Shown here piece after piece: positions 58,540 to 64,000 of a stretch of 64,000 nucleotides of DNA (positions are counted from its first letter, which is position 1; each line of letters opens with the position of its first letter). Made by a program: the position numbers and the translations under genes. Source of the stretch: Halichondria panicea. Lineage: Eukaryota > Porifera > Demospongiae > Suberitida > Halichondriidae. A model generated the notes under the pieces. That model worked only from the letters and a program-made list of their open reading frames with translations. It was not told the origin of the DNA and searched no databases. The stretch is taken from the NCBI RefSeq assembly GCF_963675165.1, contig NC_087384.1, positions 2,440,501-2,504,500 on the forward strand. The letters are read 5' to 3'.

Positions 58540-59497
58540 GGACCTGGTACTAATCGTCACACTAATGTGTCTACTTCCACTTTGGTAAAACCATTCATGA
58601 CTCCCTATACAATTTGGACTCGAAGCTAATCTTAACAAGAGACTCTCACAAAGACCTGGGAGTGACCATCCAGAATAGTCTCTCCTGGGACCAACATATC
58701 AACAACCTATGTTCGAAGGCCTACAGTACAGCTGTTTGTACCTTATTAAAAGAAACACTCAATGCATGCTCTCATGATCTCCACACAAAAAGAACACTTT
58801 ATACTAGTCTACGCTTGTTAGATCTAATTTAACATTTTGTTCGCAACTGTGGAGACCACAGACACACAAGGCCATTACAAAAGTGGAACAAATCCAGAGA
58901 AGATCTTCAAAGTTTATTCTGAACCTTACATGTAGATCTGATATTCTCGACTACAAAAGTCGCCTCATTAAACTGGACCTTTTACCACTAATGAACTGGC
59001 TAGAGTTGCAAGATGTCATATTCGCCGTCAGGTGTCTCCAAAAACCAGTAGACAACTTCAACATTACTGAGTTCATATCATTCTCTACCAGCAACACAAG
59101 ACTATCGTCTAATCACAAGCTAGTTCATAAAGGTCATCATCGCTCAAACACAACAAGACACTTTAACTTCAAAAGATTGGTCAGACTCTGGAACACCCTC
59201 CCTTTTATAGATCTCTCTCACTCGATGTCAACTATCAAGAATCAACTCTACAAACATTTCTGGGACAGTTTTCTAGAACGCTTTGATCAATCAAGAATTT
59301 GCACTTATCACCTAGTCTGTCCCTGTTGGTCTGTATAACTGTATAATTATGTATACATTTTATGTAGATTTAGTCAGGTGTTCCTTCTAGGAACTTCCTG
59401 TCAGTATGTTTAATTTCTGACGCACAACAATCTATTCACCTTGTGTAAATGTAAAGTCATACTGTAAAGCATAGATTATTATTATTATTATTATTAT
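58540..59497 (+). mobile_element. 5'-truncated LINE fragment, C-terminal part of reverse transcriptase
   Basis: The pieces are the palm-thumb and post-RT region of a CR1/Jockey-like non-LTR retrotransposon: SHKDLGVTIQNSLSWDQHI (about 58635-58700), then after frame breaks VEQIQRRSSKFILNLTCRS (about 58880-58940), HFNFKRLVRLWNTLPFIDLS, and a frame that stays open to the stop at 59336-59338. After the stop lies a 3' tail ending in an (ATT)n microsatellite (about 59473-59500), as expected for a LINE 3' end. The catalytic FADD region is absent, so the copy is dead on arrival. Confidence 0.85.
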
Positions 59498-59500
59498 TAT

Positions 59501-61375
59501 AAAACGCTTTGAAGAGGCAACAACAAGACTCACTTGATAGCCATTATGTATAATGATGGAAGTACAAATTACAAATTCAAACATATCTCCTTAGCAAATA
59601 CGTATACACTATACACACAAGTGGAATACTGAATGCACAGTGGATGAGATGAATAGGATACAAACAAGAAAGTTAACAAAATGTTTTACACTTCGACATC
59701 TCATATCTGAGTTGTGATCATTTGAATCGTTTCGCCATAACAAACATTTCTGTTTTCTTCACTGAGCTCCTTAAATTTCCTCTCAGCCTCGAGACTTCTT
59801 TTCTTAGAATCCAGAACTCGATAATTCAACAGGTCTTCTGTTCTTTCGAAATCAAATCAGATCTTTTGGTTGGTCAGTTCAACAGCCGAGGCGAAGTGTT
59901 GCTGATAACTGGAGGTAATCTGTGAGCAATGATGTACTGTAAACTGATGGGTATTTGAGAGAGAACACACCCACTGTTCAAATAGGGACCCCTCTACATT
60001 CACCAATTCACCACCCCAGCCCCTCGGATACTATCGCTAGAAATAGGCCAGAATAATTATGGATCAAAAAGACTCACAGAAAACACCTCACTATTCGACA
60101 AGGTCACTATTTAACTAGGACACCTACATACGTATAGGTCTAGAGATCTGATGATTATAGGTCTTGACAAATTATGCTTCTTTTGCCTATCATTCTTTTC
60201 AAAAAAAAGTCAGCCTATTATAATTCCAGTTTGGTGACCCATTATTTTAAAGACAATTTATTTGTTTGTATTGACTGTAGCAATACAGAAAGCTAAAGTC
60301 CCACAACGGCTACAAAACCAGCAAGATATAGCAGAGTTGCACTCTAAGAGCTATTCTAGGTCAGAGGGCAAAGTCAGTGCATGCCTGCCTATAGTGGCTA
60401 TATAGTGCTTACAGTACAGGTCTATTGTAAAGATGCCTAGCTACATGAACCAAGTGAAATTAGGTTTATACCAGACTCTGAGGGTCAAATTATGCTAGTT
60501 TAGTGCCCTATTATTCTCAATTATGCTAAAAGTCTCCCTTATTATTCCAAATATTACCAAGCCCTACTGATGATCCAATTAAAGGAATTCGTGATTTTCT
60601 GATACCGTACAGCAGGAAATTTTTGCGCTTTTCGAGGGTAGAGCACCTAATGTGAAAATTAAAACTGGGGTAAACTCACACGCACCGGTATTTCACATGC
60701 AAAGCTCTTGGTGGGTGTTGTTTCCTGGCATTCAAACGCCAAAATTTCTTCTAAGGCTCCGTAACCAAATAGCTTTATGCTTGTATTATTTCTAGCACTA
60801 CAGTATGATTACTTGAATCTAGATCTCTGTGACAAAATTCCCTCTAAAGGCACCTGTCACAGAACATCTTAAAAGCAACAGACACCAAAGAAAGTTACTG
60901 CATGCTAATAAATAATGGTCTCAGAATTAGAGACAGTCTGCACAGAACACTGTTCTCAGACCGCCCGTCTCTTGAATATCATCACTGACCACATACCACC
61001 CTAACCTACCCACCAACACACATACCTTGCTTGACTGCCTCAGGGTGTGGGTCACGATTTCCTTCGGTTCCTTCAGTCTTTTTCCTACTTCATTCTCCTC
61101 CTACGTGGGAACAAGTATTGATCTTAAAGCCTGCTCCTTAATTGGAGTAACCACATGCAGTACCGGGCGCATATCTCCGTAGGTGTGATATATATTTGTT
61201 TATCACAGTGCTTAGTAATACGTGTGCTTCTGAGTCCTGACCTGTCAATAAGGAAAACACCACATCTTTAGGTCACCAATTTGGACAATTGTAGTCTATC
61301 ACACCTGAAAATGTCTGTGTTTTCTGGAGCTACAAAAAAAACCTTATAAAGTAGATTCATACATTCGGTTCATAA
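59501..61375. other. Non-coding region with segment family S copies
   Basis: 59730-59935 is a minus-strand block coding for LEAERKFKELSEEN. 60850-61200 matches 57380-57700. 61235-61330 matches 39235-39320. About 60604 carries one end of the 'accgtacagc' MITE family. No intact gene. Confidence 0.5.
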
Positions 61376-61886
61376 TACCGTACAGCGGGAAATGTTCGCT
61401 ATTTGGCTCCAAAGCCCTCAGCATAAATTTTCGTGGGTTCTAATATTCGCATTTCAATGCCAGGAACAGTGGCATAGGCGCATAGCCAGGATTTTGGGAA
61501 GGGCAGGGCTTGAGCAGGACCAGAGCAGGCGCGAATAGCTTGGAATTTTACCTGGTCATCACTTTTCATCAGCAGTAAGCATGCGCAGTACATGGCCCTG
61601 CCCACATTTCCATTGAATGACATCATTCTAGTAGCTACGCATGCAGTAGAGTGCAGAATAGATTGACAGATCAAGGTAATTCAAGCTGAGTTGGAGTTGA
61701 TGAAGCACAAGGGGGGGGGGGCTCTAGCCCCGTCAGCCCCCCTCTGCCTACGCCACTGAGGAAACCACACCCACAAGAATGTGAAATACCGGTGCGTAAG
61801 AGTTTATCTTTTAATTTTCTCGTTTTCTGTCTGCCTCCGAAAAACGCGAAATGTTGCACCTCATGAAAATTTCCCGCTGCACGGTA
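61376..61886. repeat. MITE of the 'accgtacagcggg' family with a nested hAT-like MITE
   Basis: It starts TACCGTACAGCGGGAAA and ends TTTCCCGCTGCACGGTA. It is interrupted at 61467-61758 by another element. Confidence 0.85.
61467..61758. repeat. hAT-like MITE, 292 bp, nested
   Basis: It starts CAGTGGCATAGGC and ends GCCTACGCCACTG. Overlapping AGGAA on both flanks may be part of a target duplication. It contains a G12 run. Confidence 0.75.
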
Positions 61887-62577
61887 AGTCTACAACAATC
61901 TCTTTAGAGCTTGGAATTAAAGAACCGTCAAAGAACCTATCATGCTTCAGGCAATGGCAACCACATCGACCCGGTACTAATCGCTAGAATCTATACGAAA
62001 AGTTTTGAACAGGCATGCAACTGAATGCCAGCTGACTTATATAGGTAAACTTACCCACAAGTTGAATACTGAATGGACCATATGGATGAATAAGAAAGTG
62101 AACAATAATGTTCATTTTACGCATATCTCCATTTGACAGTTAAATAGGTATTTGAACTAAAATTTTAAAAACTTTTGATGGAATCGTGATCGTTCACAAT
62201 ATAAATAGAACCTACACACTTTATTTCTTTTCTGAGACGTTTGTTTTCTTCACTCAGCTCCTCAACGTTCCTCTCAGTTTCGAGGCATCTTTTGCATGGT
62301 TGGTCATGATCAATTGGAGGTGATCTGTAAGCAACACCCACTAACATAATATCTGTAAGAGGGTGACTATTCACACTTATTTATATTTATATAGATCTAG
62401 TCTCACATAGTTGTACTGCTAGGACATTTCTCCAAACAAGCTGCTAAAATCTTTCTCAGGTGTACAGCAGTCATTACGTCCTTTGTTTGTGCTGTAGCCA
62501 ATACTAGATACCCAGGATTCATTTGGGAAGGGACTTTCTCTCGGAAGAAGCCACGTGGACTTGGTACTAATTGTAAG
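61887..62577 (-). pseudogene. Coiled-coil exon fragments of segment family S
   Basis: On the minus strand, an exon-like block at about 62220-62324 starts after an acceptor (TTACAG). It codes for SPPIDHDQPCKRCLETER followed by NVEELSEENKRLRKEI, a short coiled coil. A second block at about 62420-62470 codes for EKDFSSLFGEM. Degenerate sisters are at 39650-40030, 57720-58060 and 59730-59935. No complete gene can be joined; identity unknown. Confidence 0.35.
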
Positions 62578-63392
62578 TTAACAACTTGTGTCGCAGTATC
62601 GGGTATAATTCTACGAGTATATCGTTATGCAGAATTACTTGCTAATAATATTATATGCAAACCAATAGCATAATGATATTGGTTGGGGTTCAAGAGCATT
62701 GTTCATCTGAATGGGCATCCCCGCCTAGGGGATTAACCCCTCAGCCTTTCGGGGGTTATATTTTAGCCAGATCTTGTTTTCTTTAAAATGGTATTTTACC
62801 ACAGTAACCTATTACTCAATCTGGTGCCCATGCACATGATTTGCTCTTGTCACAGTGCCGGACAGGGTGCAAACTGACCGACACTGGAGATACAAAAAGA
62901 ACTAAAAGAACTAAGCATAATTATAAGTACAAGGGGTGGGAATGAGGAGGGGAATGAACTAAAAGAACTAAGCATAATTATAAGTACAAGGGGTGGGAAT
63001 GAGGAGGGGAATGAATGATGGACGTCTGATATGCTCACAAAGTGACTGCTAATAGTTCTGAGACTGCCACGAGGCTTCAACTTTAGTGCACATGCGTTGA
63101 GATGAGTGACGTCATTGCGGCCTGCTCCTTGTTGTTAACCCCATTTAATATGCTATTAAATTCCATTTAACAACTTGTGTCGCAGTATCGGGTATAATTC
63201 TACGAGTATATCGTTATGCAGAATTACTTGCTAATAATATTATATGCAAACCAATAGCATAATGATATTGGTTGGGGTTCAAGAGCATTGTTCATCTGAA
63301 TGGGCATCCCCGCCTAGGGGATTAACCCCTCAGCCTTTCGGGGGTTATATTTTAGCCAGATCTTGTTTTCTTTAAAATGGTATTTTACCACA
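62578..63392. mobile_element. Possible miniature LTR element (TRIM-like), 815 bp
   Basis: Two 226-bp direct repeats (62578-62803 and 63167-63392), identical by eye, enclose 363 bp without coding capacity. Within each repeat a TG...CA unit can be drawn (from TGTGTCGC at 62587 to ACCACA at 62803). A stem-loop TAACCCC...GGGGTTA lies near the middle. No target duplication, primer-binding site or purine tract was clear, so a plain segmental repeat is possible. Confidence 0.5.
62900..63013. repeat. Tandem duplication of a 57-bp unit
   Basis: 'aactaaaagaactaagcata', then an AT-rich part and 'ggggtgggaatgaggagggg', occurs twice back to back, giving the minus-strand frame an internal repeat of SFPPLVLIIMLSSFSSF type. 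Confidence 0.85.
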
Positions 63393-64000
63393 TATCTTTA
63401 CGTCTATCTTTTGTTTGGGTGAGGAATGAGTCCCTTCGACTCACAAATACTCCCAAGCTGAGCCCAAACAACCCTTTATTGTCATTTATGTACCTTTTAT
63501 TTACTCAGTCTGACGTATGTTATATTATCTCCATGATATTACAGATCTTTCTTTAGTTAGTGTATATAGGAAGCCTATCTTGATTTCATGTATACCGGTA
63601 TAATCATCATTATATAGATAATGTACTAAGGGCATGACGGAATTAGCTCCATAATTCAGACACAAGACACAACAACCAAAGTTAGAGAAGAACGATTACT
63701 TCTCGGCTCTTTCTATAATTATGATGCTGGGAAAAACGTAGCCAAGGAGTGCATGTGCATGCAGAGCTTGACCATGCAAATAACGCTTGCTGTTAGCACT
63801 ATTGCTCTGATTCTAAAGGAGTGGCCAGTATAGTAAAGAGGATTCAGGCCAATTGTGGATATGCGTGGACAAAGCGAGATTTTCTGAGTAGTCTACCGTC
63901 GTTGAACTGACTAAAACGCCATGTAAGCTAATATAACATAGCATATGCAGAAGTGATTGTTGCGAGAGAGAGCGTCGGCTAATTAGTTATGTATTCCTCT
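63393..64000. other. Right edge, nothing recognised
   Basis: No open frame of note, no repeat match within the window and no RNA gene were seen. Confidence 0.5.

Noticed and set aside
58540..59497. Host protein-coding gene
   Set aside because: The sequence is the C-terminal part of a LINE reverse transcriptase, truncated at the 5' end, with frame breaks and an (ATT)n tail.
62700..62760. Hammerhead or other ribozyme in the 226-bp repeats
   Set aside because: A GC stem-loop is present, but the CTGATGA and GAAA core motifs in the right order were not found.

Overview
The window looks like nuclear DNA of a demosponge-like animal. Coding exons are short and split by small introns with GTAAGT/GTGAGT donors and pyrimidine-AG acceptors. 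The DNA is AT-rich and full of small inverted-repeat transposons. The main gene family is 2'-5'-oligoadenylate synthetase (OAS), which is known in vertebrates and sponges and missing from many invertebrate lineages. The species cannot be named from the sequence alone.

Layout. 1-8,838 (minus strand) carries ankyrin-repeat exons, each coding for exactly one 33-residue repeat, inside a nested tandem duplication. Upstream of them lies a death-domain exon, so this is probably a death-domain/ankyrin signalling protein that runs off the left edge. 10,073-56,718 (plus strand) is a head-to-tail OAS array. I could reconstruct ten gene-sized or near gene-sized copies, named here OAS-A to OAS-J, plus at least five exon fragments. 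Copies A, B, G, I and J splice into uninterrupted 297-381 residue proteins. Copies C, D, E and H carry frameshifts or stops, and F keeps only its 3' exons. The common plan is seven exons: a short N-terminal exon, a P-loop/DxD exon, a third-aspartate exon, a small exon (58 nt in seven copies), an 'RAKAWRN' helix exon, a linker exon, and a C-terminal exon with the 'DPANPxNN' OAS1-C signature.

The array is interrupted by mobile DNA. A young Ty1/copia element with 302-bp LTRs that look identical and a 5-bp target duplication sits inside an older Ty3/gypsy remnant (14.7-20.7 kb). A 793-bp element with terminal inverted repeats carries a broken RecQ-type helicase fragment in an OAS-D intron. There are also pogo/Tigger-like, hAT-like, foldback and other MITEs, and a family of roughly 0.3-0.9 kb repeats.

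From 56.8 kb to the right end I see no intact gene. The region holds a 5'-truncated LINE reverse-transcriptase fragment, degenerate copies of a minus-strand coiled-coil coding family also present at 38-40 kb, nested MITEs, and a pair of 226-bp direct repeats that looks like a miniature LTR element.

Function (inference). OAS enzymes make 2'-5' oligoadenylates during nucleic-acid sensing, and death-domain/ankyrin proteins are signalling adaptors. The neighbourhood therefore reads as a fast-evolving innate-immunity locus growing by tandem duplication, exon loss and transposon insertion. Several copies have lost residues of the catalytic triad and may be pseudoenzymes.
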